Assembly: GCA_029261675.1 (NCBI GenBank)
Contig: JAJDBA010000348.1
Span: 1-29,422 of the forward strand
Source: Nitrospinaceae bacterium
GTDB lineage: Bacteria > Nitrospinota > Nitrospinia > Nitrospinales > VA-1
DNA length: 29,422 bases
Direction: 5' to 3'
Numbering within the stretch: position 1 is the stretch's first letter; the number at the start of each line of letters is the position of its first letter. The notes under the pieces are model-generated. The model saw nothing but the letters and a program-made list of their open reading frames with translations. It was not told the origin of the DNA and ran no database searches. Of this stretch, positions 23,314 through 29,422 are shown piece by piece. Made by a program: the position numbers and the translations under genes.

Positions 23314-23886
23314 ATGAAATTAAAAAAACTGCTTTATTTACTAATTACTATCTTCCTCTTTTCTGGTTGCGAAGTGAAAATGGGCCCTTCGACGTTCTGG
23401 AGCAAAGTTTTCCGAACCCAAACCGACTCCAAATATTATATGGGGAAGACTGAAGATCTAGTGCAATCTCTTACAGAAGATGTTGCTGAATATGAAATTA
23501 ACAAAGTAACAGTCTTTGATCTTGTCGATGAGGAGAACAAAACTCCTATTCTCGGCGAATATATTTCTACAAGAATTGTTGAGGCTATCACCAAAAAATA
23601 TTTCTTTCGTGATAAGCAATTTCGAGTGGCACAAAAAGGCGAGGTGAAATCAGTATTAGATGGCTTAAAGCTTCAGCCTTCGTTTCATTACAATAAAAAT
23701 GAGTTACGAAATTTGGGGAAAGCCCTCAACTCGCAGGCCATCATTACCGGAAGGATCACCGACCTTGGAACCAATCTGGATGTCCATCTCACTTTGACCG
23801 ATGTCATGAGTGGAGAAGTGATCGCATCCGCATCCGAACCTTTAACTCGAACCAAGTTTGCGGTTGAAATGTTGAGACATCATTAA
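23314..23886 (+). CDS. FlgO-domain-like outer-membrane lipoprotein
   Basis: 190 residues from the ATG at 23314, ten bases after AAAGG; a TTG three codons earlier is too close to that site. The signal peptide 'LLYLLITIFLFSGCEVK' ends in a FSGC lipobox. The mature part 'VTVFDLVDEENKTPILGEYI', 'RIVEAITKKYFF', 'RVAQKGEVKSVL' and 'ALNSQAIITGRITDLG', ending 'VMSGEVIASASEPL', follows the FlgO/CsgG-type alpha-beta pattern that senses or assembles at the periplasm or outer membrane. FlgO itself serves the flagellum in Vibrio, but many genomes carry such proteins with no flagellar link. No flagellar gene is nearby. Its stop overlaps that of the convergent squalene-hopene cyclase by four bases. The family call is by pattern. 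Confidence 0.8.
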   Translation: MKLKKLLYLLITIFLFSGCEVKMGPSTFWSKVFRTQTDSKYYMGKTEDLVQSLTEDVAEYEINKVTVFDLVDEENKTPILGEYISTRIVEAITKKYFFRDKQFRVAQKGEVKSVLDGLKLQPSFHYNKNELRNLGKALNSQAIITGRITDLGTNLDVHLTLTDVMSGEVIASASEPLTRTKFAVEMLRHH

Positions 23887-25838
23887 GGAAGGTCAATAGC
23901 CCGGCGGTAACGGGCGAGTGCCATCAAAGGGAAAAAGTGCTGGTACATGTGGTACTTGATGAAGAAATGCACGGGAAATCCTGTCCCGGTAAATTCATCT
24001 TCCGACCAGGTTCCCTGATCGTTCTGATTGCGCAGTAAAAATTCTACTCCGCGTTTTGCAGCATCTCCTCTAGCTTCTCCACCTGCAACCAATGCTAGTA
24101 ATGCCCACGCCGTTTGTGAGGCCGTGCTTGAACCGCGTCCGCGCAAGCTGGGCTCTTCATAGTTCTGACAGGTTTCACCCCAACCCCCATCTTCATTCTG
24201 ATGTGCCCCCAACCATTGAATGGCTTTACGGCTGAAAGGTTGACTCATGTCCTCACCCATCGCCGACAATCCAGTCATAGCCAAAAACGTTCCATAAATA
24301 TAATTCACTCCCCAACGACCAAACCAACAACCATCAAGTTCCTGCTCTTCCTTGACAAACTTTAAGGCGCGTGCGACTTGTGGATGCTCTCTTTTGAATC
24401 CCCATTGCGACAGCATCCATAAAATACGACTGGACACATCGATAGTAGGTGGGTCGAGCAAGGCCTTATGGTCAGCGAAAGGAATTTCGTTTAAAACTTC
24501 TTTATCATTGTCGACATCAAAAGCCCCCCATCCGCCATTTTTACTTTGCATGTTGAGCAACCAGCTCAAGGCTCTTTGGCATTCATTCAGCTTCCAGCGT
24601 ATGTCGGGAACATCTATCCGATTCAGAGCCAACAAAATTTCTGCAGTGTCATCCGTATCAGGATACAACTCGTTATAAAACTCAAACGCCCAGCCCCCCG
24701 GTTCAGCATGTGGTTTTTTAATCTGCCAGTCACCACGCTTGACCACTTGTTTAGAGAGAATCCATTCCGCAGATTTTATGAGTGCTGGGTGATCCGTTGG
24801 CACTCCCGAATCCATCAATGCGTTCAAACAAATCGCCGTATCCCACAGCGGAGAAACACAGGCTTGCATCCATAGCCGATCCTCTTTTTCTAGAAGAAAG
24901 CGATCAACAGCTTCCATCCCTTTGACACACGCGGGATGATCTTTGGGGTAGCCCATCAAATGCAATGCTAACAGGGAGTTGAGCATGGCAGGTTGAATTC
25001 CAGCCCAGTCGCCTTCATCTTCCTGATGTTCCAGCGTCCATTTTTCTACTGCACGCAAAGCTGCTTTACGATAAGGCTTCCAAGGGAACTTACCAATAAG
25101 TTTGATAATTCGGTCGAGGTAAATAAACGTGTTACTCCAACTCGTGAATGGTAGGCCACTGGGTTTAAAATCGAGATCGTTGTCGTTTTCCGTGAACAGT
25201 TCCTGAACATCCCGACCAGCAGGTAAAGAATGCACCGGCTCCAGAGAACGCACTACAGAAAGCGGCACCACGGTGCCACGCGACCAACTGGAAATCTCGT
25301 AGATGTTAAAAAAGAACCCATTCGGTAATAAAATTATTTCCGCAGGGATGGCGGGGCAAACATCCCAGGATACCTGCCCGAACATGGCGAGAAAAATTTT
25401 TGTGAAAACGCGAGTCTTTTTTATGCCGCCGTTTTTATGGATCGCATTTCTGGCGCGCACCATTTCTTCTCGGTCCGCTGGCACCCCTGCCATTTTGAGT
25501 GCCATATAAGATTCAACCGTCGAGTTGATGTCGCACAGCCCACCATGAAAAAGCGGCCAGCTACCATCCTCGCGTTGCATATAAAGCAGATAATTGACTA
25601 TCTTTTGCTGGCGTTCACCATCCACTCGATCTGTGAAATGCATGAAAAAAATCAATTCTGCAGAAATGGTTACATTGGCTTCCAACTCATCCACCCAATA
25701 GCCCTTTTCATTCTGACGAGACAGTAGATATTCCTGTGACCTTTCGATAGAACGATACAACATATCCTCATTTACAGGCACTCCATCCGGTGACACAGAG
25801 GATTCTTCCATTTCCGTAACTTTTCCCATATTTTCCAT
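23883..25838 (-). CDS. shc: Squalene-hopene cyclase
   Basis: 651 residues from the ATG at 25838; an in-frame TTG seven codons upstream (25859) is possible and neither has a good ribosome site. The enzyme cyclises squalene to hopene/hopanol at the cytoplasmic membrane, the entry to hopanoid lipids. The catalytic DxDD box is 'DTDDTAEILL' at about residues 394-403. Several QW repeats are visible: 'RQNEKGYWVDELEA', 'QREDGSWPLF', 'QSKNGGWGAFD', 'QELDGCWFGRWG', 'QNEDGGWGETC' and 'QNDQGTWSEDEF'. 'GFFFNIYEISSWSRGTVVPL' is the substrate-channel segment. Length and motif order match bacterial Shc. No hpn genes for later hopanoid steps are in the window, so this shc is a lone gene here. Confidence 0.97.
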   Translation of the reverse strand: MENMGKVTEMEESSVSPDGVPVNEDMLYRSIERSQEYLLSRQNEKGYWVDELEANVTISAELIFFMHFTDRVDGERQQKIVNYLLYMQREDGSWPLFHGGLCDINSTVESYMALKMAGVPADREEMVRARNAIHKNGGIKKTRVFTKIFLAMFGQVSWDVCPAIPAEIILLPNGFFFNIYEISSWSRGTVVPLSVVRSLEPVHSLPAGRDVQELFTENDNDLDFKPSGLPFTSWSNTFIYLDRIIKLIGKFPWKPYRKAALRAVEKWTLEHQEDEGDWAGIQPAMLNSLLALHLMGYPKDHPACVKGMEAVDRFLLEKEDRLWMQACVSPLWDTAICLNALMDSGVPTDHPALIKSAEWILSKQVVKRGDWQIKKPHAEPGGWAFEFYNELYPDTDDTAEILLALNRIDVPDIRWKLNECQRALSWLLNMQSKNGGWGAFDVDNDKEVLNEIPFADHKALLDPPTIDVSSRILWMLSQWGFKREHPQVARALKFVKEEQELDGCWFGRWGVNYIYGTFLAMTGLSAMGEDMSQPFSRKAIQWLGAHQNEDGGWGETCQNYEEPSLRGRGSSTASQTAWALLALVAGGEARGDAAKRGVEFLLRNQNDQGTWSEDEFTGTGFPVHFFIKYHMYQHFFPLMALARYRRAIDLP

Positions 25839-25939
25839 ATAGTTAGCTGATATCCGCAAAAATTCTAAAAGAAAACTAAATTAACCCATTTTAAGACATA
25901 AAGCAAAACCCCTCATGTAGAAGTATCGAACAAAACTCA

Positions 25940-25968
25940 TTGACAATGCTGCAAATCTCTTTTAATAT
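25940..25968 (+). promoter_or_regulatory. Sigma70 promoter of the rplM-rpsI operon
   Basis: A perfect -35 TTGACA at 25940-25945, a 17-base spacer and TAATAT at 25963-25968. The start codon of rplM is 49 bases downstream of the -10. It lies in the 178-base gap divergent from squalene-hopene cyclase. Confidence 0.75.
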
Positions 25969-26016
25969 AGCCGGTTTACGACATACAAAATTTAATATCA
26001 AACAGAACCGGAAATA

Positions 26017-26448
26017 ATGAAGACAACTTTTTTTGCAAAACCTGGCGAAATCGAGAAAAAATGGGTGATCATTGACGCAACGGATAAAGCCGTCGGACGC
26101 ATCGCCAGCAAGGCAGCATCGATCATTCGCGGAAAAACAAAACCTACTTTTACCCCACATACAGATACTGGGGATAATGTCATTATCATTAATGCATCCA
26201 AGGTTAAGTTAACCGGAAAAAAATGGGACGACAAAATCTATTACCACCATACCGGTTGGCCAGGAGGGATCAAATCCATTACAGCTAAAGAAGTTTTGGA
26301 CAAGAAGCCTTCGGACCTCTTGCAAAAAGCCATTCGCGGAATGTTGCCCAAAAACAGATTGGGCCGAACCTTGAACAATAATTACCGAATATACGACACG
26401 GATCAGCATCCTCACGGGGGACAGAATCCCGAAACCGTAGCTATTTAA
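26017..26448 (+). CDS. rplM: Ribosomal protein L13
   Basis: 143 residues, the normal length. L13 is an early-assembling 50S protein. Diagnostic segments are 'KWVIIDATDKAVGRIASKAA', 'GDNVIIINASKVKLTGKKWD', 'YYHHTGWPGGIKS', 'AIRGMLPKNRLGR' and the C-terminal 'YDTDQHPHGGQNPE'. It is followed by rpsI after 36 bases, the universal L13-S9 pairing. A near-consensus promoter is 49 bases upstream. The ribosome site is weak, as is common for this gene in organisms with feedback control by ribosomal proteins, but no L13 control site was identified. Confidence 0.99.
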   Translation: MKTTFFAKPGEIEKKWVIIDATDKAVGRIASKAASIIRGKTKPTFTPHTDTGDNVIIINASKVKLTGKKWDDKIYYHHTGWPGGIKSITAKEVLDKKPSDLLQKAIRGMLPKNRLGRTLNNNYRIYDTDQHPHGGQNPETVAI

Positions 26449-26484
26449 TTCCCCTAAAGAAAAAGACGGAGAGTAAAAAATATT

Positions 26485-26883
26485 ATGGACGGCACCATCG
26501 AACGATTTTATGCAACAGGAAAACGAAAAGAATCCATAGCAAAAGTATGGGTTCAAGCTGGCAATGGCAAAATCACGGTTAATAACAAATCCTTGAAAGA
26601 GTATTTTTGCCGCGAGAGCCTAGAATGTATTATCAAGCATCCTTTGATCACAACTGAAACTCTTGAGTCGGTCGATATCAAAGCAACGGTTAAAGGAGGC
26701 GGGCTTTCGGGTCAGTCTGGTGCTTTACGTCTGGGAATTTCCCGAGCTCTTATTTTAACCAACGCCGATTTGCGAGCACCTCTCAAAAAAGCAGGATTCC
26801 TCACTCGAGATTCCAGAGCTGTTGAAAGAAAGAAATACGGACAACCTGGCGCACGTAAAAAGTTCCAGTTTTCCAAGAGATAA
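26485..26883 (+). CDS. rpsI: Ribosomal protein S9
   Basis: 132 residues. S9 sits in the 30S head, and its C-terminal tail 'RKKFQFSKR' reaches the P-site tRNA; the SKR end is present. Other signatures are 'FYATGKRKESIAKVWVQAGN', 'TVKGGGLSGQSGALRLGIS' and 'LTRDSRAVERKKYGQPGARK'. It is the second gene of the rplM-rpsI transcript. Two stacked hairpins follow the stop (26914-26962) and probably end this transcript before argC. Confidence 0.99.
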   Translation: MDGTIERFYATGKRKESIAKVWVQAGNGKITVNNKSLKEYFCRESLECIIKHPLITTETLESVDIKATVKGGGLSGQSGALRLGISRALILTNADLRAPLKKAGFLTRDSRAVERKKYGQPGARKKFQFSKR

Positions 26884-26913
26884 ACGGCAATTCCTCTACC
26901 AATTCGTGTATGG

Positions 26914-26962
26914 GCTTTGCCGTCTGGCAAAGCTTTTCGGGAAAAAGGCACCTCTTTTTCCC
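26914..26962 (+). terminator. Tandem hairpin terminator after rpsI
   Basis: The first hairpin pairs GCTTTGCC (26914-26921) with GGCAAAGC (26926-26933) around GTCT, followed by TTTT. Immediately after it, GGGAAAAAG (26939-26947) pairs perfectly with CTTTTTCCC (26954-26962) around a six-base loop. The first is a fair rho-independent terminator; the second could back it up or be a bidirectional pause. Confidence 0.75.
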
Positions 26963-26996
26963 AACAATCAAGTAAAATTTAAAAACGTGATTAGGC

Positions 26997-27032
26997 ACGG
27001 AGGCTCACTTGTAGAAGTGAAGCAAAATCCGT
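26997..27032 (+). promoter_or_regulatory. Two-level stem-loop in the argC leader
   Basis: An inner stem pairs TCACTT (27005-27010) with AAGTGA (27015-27020) around GTAG. An outer stem pairs ACGGA (26997-27001) with TCCGT (27028-27032). The outer stem ends right before the AGGAG ribosome site of argC, so folding could affect translation. No ligand or protein is identified; the pattern may also be coincidental. Confidence 0.4.
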
Positions 27033-27046
27033 AGGAGTCTTTTATT

Positions 27047-28084
27047 ATGATAAAAGTCGGCATCGCCGGAGCCAGTGGATATACCGGACTCGAGTTGATA
27101 CGCCTTTTGGTGAATCATCCCGAAGTCGAGTTGACCGTTTTGACTTCCGAGACATATAAAGGAAAATCAGTCGCCGATGTTTTTCCATCATTGAATGGAA
27201 TCATCGACATTGAATTGCAACCTTTCGATAGTGAAACTTTAAAAGCCTGCGATGTGGTTTTCCTGGCGTTGCCCCACACCACCGCGATGGATAAGCTACC
27301 GCAACTAATTGAATCCGACTGCAAGGTCATTGACCTAAGCGCTGACTATCGATTGCAAGATGCTGATGCTTATCCGGAATGGTACTCGTTGACTCACACA
27401 CATCCCGAACTGTTGTCAAAAATCGTATACGGTCTTCCCGAACTGCATCGCGAAAAAATAAAAGGTGCGCAGGCAGTTGCCAACCCGGGTTGTTATCCCA
27501 CGAGTGTTATCCTGGCTTTAGCTCCCTTGATGAAAACCGATTGGGTTAATTTGGATAGCATTATTTCTGATAGCAAATCAGGAGTTTCTGGGGCGGGACG
27601 CAAACCTTCCATGGCCAGCCAGTTTTCGGAAGCCAACGAAGGGGTAAGCCCATATGGTTTGGCAGGTCACCGTCACACCCCCGAAATGGAACAGGAGCTT
27701 TCCGGCCTGGCGGGCAACCCTATTAAAATTAGTTTTTCTCCGCATCTCATACCTATGAGCCGCGGAATGCTGAGCACGGTTTATATCGATCTGAAAAAAA
27801 AATTAAGTGATGATGATCTGATCGAACATTATCAAAAATTTTATAACGATGAATTTTTCGTTCGCGTCCTGAGCAAAGACCGGTTTGCCAACACTCACTC
27901 TGTAGCTGGCTCCAACTTTTGCGACATTGGGATCAAGGTGGATACTCGAGTAGATCGACTCGTCATCACCAGCGCTTTGGACAACCTTGTCAAAGGGGCT
28001 TCAGGACAAGCTATTCAAAATATGAACATCATGCTGGGATTTGAAGAAAAAATTTCACTTCAATCACCCGCAATTTTCCCATAG
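27047..28084 (+). CDS. argC: N-acetyl-gamma-glutamyl-phosphate reductase
   Basis: 345 residues, the common length. ArgC reduces N-acetylglutamyl phosphate to the semialdehyde with NADPH in arginine synthesis. The N-terminal dinucleotide site is 'VGIAGASGYTGLELIRLL'. The catalytic Cys is in 'AVANPGCYPTSVILAL' (about residue 149), and the His of the active site is in 'GLAGHRHTPEMEQEL'. 'SGVSGAGRKPSMASQFSE' is the usual flexible loop. AGGAG lies ten bases before the ATG, after a structured leader. argJ starts seven bases after the stop, so the two form an operon. No ARG box was recognised. Confidence 0.98.
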   Translation: MIKVGIAGASGYTGLELIRLLVNHPEVELTVLTSETYKGKSVADVFPSLNGIIDIELQPFDSETLKACDVVFLALPHTTAMDKLPQLIESDCKVIDLSADYRLQDADAYPEWYSLTHTHPELLSKIVYGLPELHREKIKGAQAVANPGCYPTSVILALAPLMKTDWVNLDSIISDSKSGVSGAGRKPSMASQFSEANEGVSPYGLAGHRHTPEMEQELSGLAGNPIKISFSPHLIPMSRGMLSTVYIDLKKKLSDDDLIEHYQKFYNDEFFVRVLSKDRFANTHSVAGSNFCDIGIKVDTRVDRLVITSALDNLVKGASGQAIQNMNIMLGFEEKISLQSPAIFP

Positions 28085-28090
28085 AGAAAC

Positions 28091-29302
28091 ATGAAAATAT
28101 TAAAAAACCGCAATCCTGCCGTTCCGGGATTCAAAGCTGCCGGACTGGACTGCGGAATAAAAAACAAAAAGATTAAAGACCTGGCACTCATTGTGTCGGA
28201 AGTTCCCGCCAATGCTGCGGCTGTATTCACTAAAAATCGAGTGGTATCTCCTGGTGTTACCTGGAGCCGACGCGCACTTTCTAAATCAGGTTATTGTCGC
28301 GCTGTCATCGTTAACAGTGGAAATGCCAATACAGTGACCGGTCCAAAAGGATACGATGATTGCGATGCGATCACTAAAAAACTAGCGGAAGAGCTTGGCA
28401 TTCCACAAAAAGAAGTTTTCATAGCATCCACCGGAATTATTGGCGTGCCGCTTCCTTCTGAAAAAATTATAAAAGCCACCCCAAAACTGGTTACAGAATT
28501 AGGTGGGAAAACAAAAAACTGGACCGATGCATCTGAAGCCATCATGACCACCGATCTAGTCTCCAAATCAGACCGGATAAGTTACTCCTTTAAAGGAAAA
28601 CGCATCGTCATTGGAGGGATCACCAAAGGATCTGGAATGGTCCATCCTAATATGGCCACCATGCTCGGGTTTGTGTTTACCGATGCGGTCATCGATTCAA
28701 AAACTCTTAAAATGGCTTTGATAGAAGCGGCAGACCGCTCCTTCAATCGTATCACCGTTGATGGGGACAACAGTACCAACGACTGTGTTGCCATATTGGC
28801 TAATGGCAAGGCGAAAAACTCTGCGATTAAACCTGGAACGCCAGGCTATCGAGAATTCGTAAAAGCCTTGACCAAACTATGTAAAAACCTGGCATCTAAA
28901 ATTGTTCTCGATGGAGAAGGCGCGACCAAGTTCGTCACGGTTCGAGTTGAAGGAGGAAAAACACGCAAGCAGGCTTATCTCATTGCGAATTCTGTCGCAA
29001 CATCCTCTCTTGTCAAAACGGCATTATTTGGAGAGGACCCAAACTGGGGGCGTATTTTTTGTGCCGTGGGAAATGCAGGGACAGCCTTTGATCCTAACAA
29101 GGTTGATATTTCTTTAAATAAAAATCGGCTTTTAAAAAATGGCAACCCGACAAATATTCCACCGCAAAAGTTGGTCAAAGCCATGAAACAACATGAAATC
29201 GATATAACCATTGATTTAAAATGTGGCAAAGAGTGGGAAGAAGTTTTAACCTGCGATCTGTCTTACGATTATGTAAAAATAAACGCTGAGTACACAACTT
29301 AA
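28091..29302 (+). CDS. argJ: Glutamate N-acetyltransferase / ornithine acetyltransferase
   Basis: 403 residues. ArgJ moves the acetyl group from N-acetylornithine to glutamate (and in bifunctional forms also from acetyl-CoA), making the arginine pathway cyclic. It self-cleaves between Ala and Thr; the site is 'MVHPNMATMLGFVFTD' with nucleophile T190, and the oxyanion threonines are in 'IASTGIIGVP'. 'GDNSTNDCVAILANG' and 'VKTALFGEDPNWGRIFCAVG' are other family hallmarks. 'NAEYTT' gives the standard C-terminus. The presence of argJ implies a recycling route, but argB and argD are outside the window. It is co-transcribed with argC. Confidence 0.98.
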   Translation: MKILKNRNPAVPGFKAAGLDCGIKNKKIKDLALIVSEVPANAAAVFTKNRVVSPGVTWSRRALSKSGYCRAVIVNSGNANTVTGPKGYDDCDAITKKLAEELGIPQKEVFIASTGIIGVPLPSEKIIKATPKLVTELGGKTKNWTDASEAIMTTDLVSKSDRISYSFKGKRIVIGGITKGSGMVHPNMATMLGFVFTDAVIDSKTLKMALIEAADRSFNRITVDGDNSTNDCVAILANGKAKNSAIKPGTPGYREFVKALTKLCKNLASKIVLDGEGATKFVTVRVEGGKTRKQAYLIANSVATSSLVKTALFGEDPNWGRIFCAVGNAGTAFDPNKVDISLNKNRLLKNGNPTNIPPQKLVKAMKQHEIDITIDLKCGKEWEEVLTCDLSYDYVKINAEYTT

Positions 29303-29331
29303 CTTTATAAACTTATCTAAAATTTTTTATA

Positions 29332-29422
29332 ATGGCATTACTACCCATTAAAAATTGTCTTGATCCGGTTTTAAGAAAACAATGCCAGATCATTAATAAT
29401 ATTGACGGAGAACTGGTTACCC
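29332..29422 (+). CDS. def: Peptide deformylase, N-terminal fragment (continues past window)
   Basis: An ATG at 29332 opens a frame that runs to the last base (30 codons plus one base). It reads MALLPIKNCLDPVLRKQCQI and then 'INNIDGELVT'. The pattern of a short hydrophobic strand, then 'DPVLRK-C' and an acidic helix start, is the standard N-terminus of peptide deformylase, which removes the formyl group from new proteins. The catalytic motifs lie beyond the window, so the call rests on this N-terminal pattern. It lies 29 bases after argJ in an AT-rich spacer without an obvious ribosome site. Confidence 0.8.
   Translation, partial: MALLPIKNCLDPVLRKQCQIINNIDGELVT

Noticed and set aside
1..29422. 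CRISPR array, tRNA or rRNA genes, prophage or toxin-antitoxin module
   Set aside because: No regularly spaced direct repeats, no tRNA-like cloverleaf with a conserved TTCGANTC-type arm, no rRNA core sequence and no phage structural or recombinase gene was seen on either strand. This is a reading by eye, not a computed search.

Overview
The window is a stretch of bacterial chromosome of moderate GC (judged by eye), with short spacers, mostly good Shine-Dalgarno sites and recognisable sigma70-type promoters. Two putative lipoproteins (one FlgO-like), a squalene-hopene cyclase, nucleotide-sugar and glycosyltransferase genes, and a core rplM-rpsI-argC-argJ-def stretch point to a free-living Gram-negative, hopanoid-making bacterium. 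I lean towards Nitrospinota or a related deep-branching phylum, but that is a guess from general gene character. No marker in the window proves it, and no rRNA or tRNA gene was seen.

Layout. 1-3176: the 3' end of a B12-binding-type radical SAM gene, a palindromic repeat element, a CDP-alcohol phosphatidyltransferase, and a complete but dead IS30-family element with a frameshift, an amber codon and matching 30-31 bp terminal repeats. 3177-6080: an AT-rich membrane-anchored SGNH hydrolase gene and a convergent secreted CrtC/AttH-like lipocalin. 6330-10979: a surface-polysaccharide block read left to right (SDR epimerase, RmlC/CapF-type cupin, GT4, second anchored SGNH hydrolase, GT2) with two ATGA overlaps. 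10976-12340: a convergent SDR-SRPBCC fusion. 12463-14160: a double-CDGSH iron-sulfur protein, an 18-codon micro-ORF with a strong ribosome site, and a response regulator with a membrane-anchored coiled-coil partner. 14309-16054: purH and a small upstream gene. 16159-18429: 3-methyladenine glycosylase I, two VOC proteins and a divergent YafY/WYL regulator with a clear operator-promoter. 18589-19376: a helical ferritin-like protein with a zinc-ribbon/acidic-tail partner. 19523-22972: DHH phosphoesterase, GT4 glycosyltransferase and a lipoprotein. 23314-25838: FlgO-like lipoprotein convergent with squalene-hopene cyclase. 26017-29422: rplM-rpsI, a double hairpin terminator, a structured leader, argC, argJ and the first 30 codons of a peptide deformylase gene.

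How the genes work together. The 6330-10979 block plausibly makes a modified deoxysugar or aminosugar (SDR plus cupin), transfers it (GT4, GT2) and trims or acylates the glycan (SGNH). The anchored SGNH protein at 3177 could act on the same glycan but is separated from the block by the lipocalin gene. The VOC/YafY/tag block looks like a small detoxification and repair locus. argC-argJ supplies two steps of ornithine/arginine synthesis. I did not find a clearly new defence or mobile system. The most unusual parts are the ferritin-like/zinc-ribbon pair, the response regulator-coiled-coil pair, the two anchored SGNH hydrolases and the structured argC leader.
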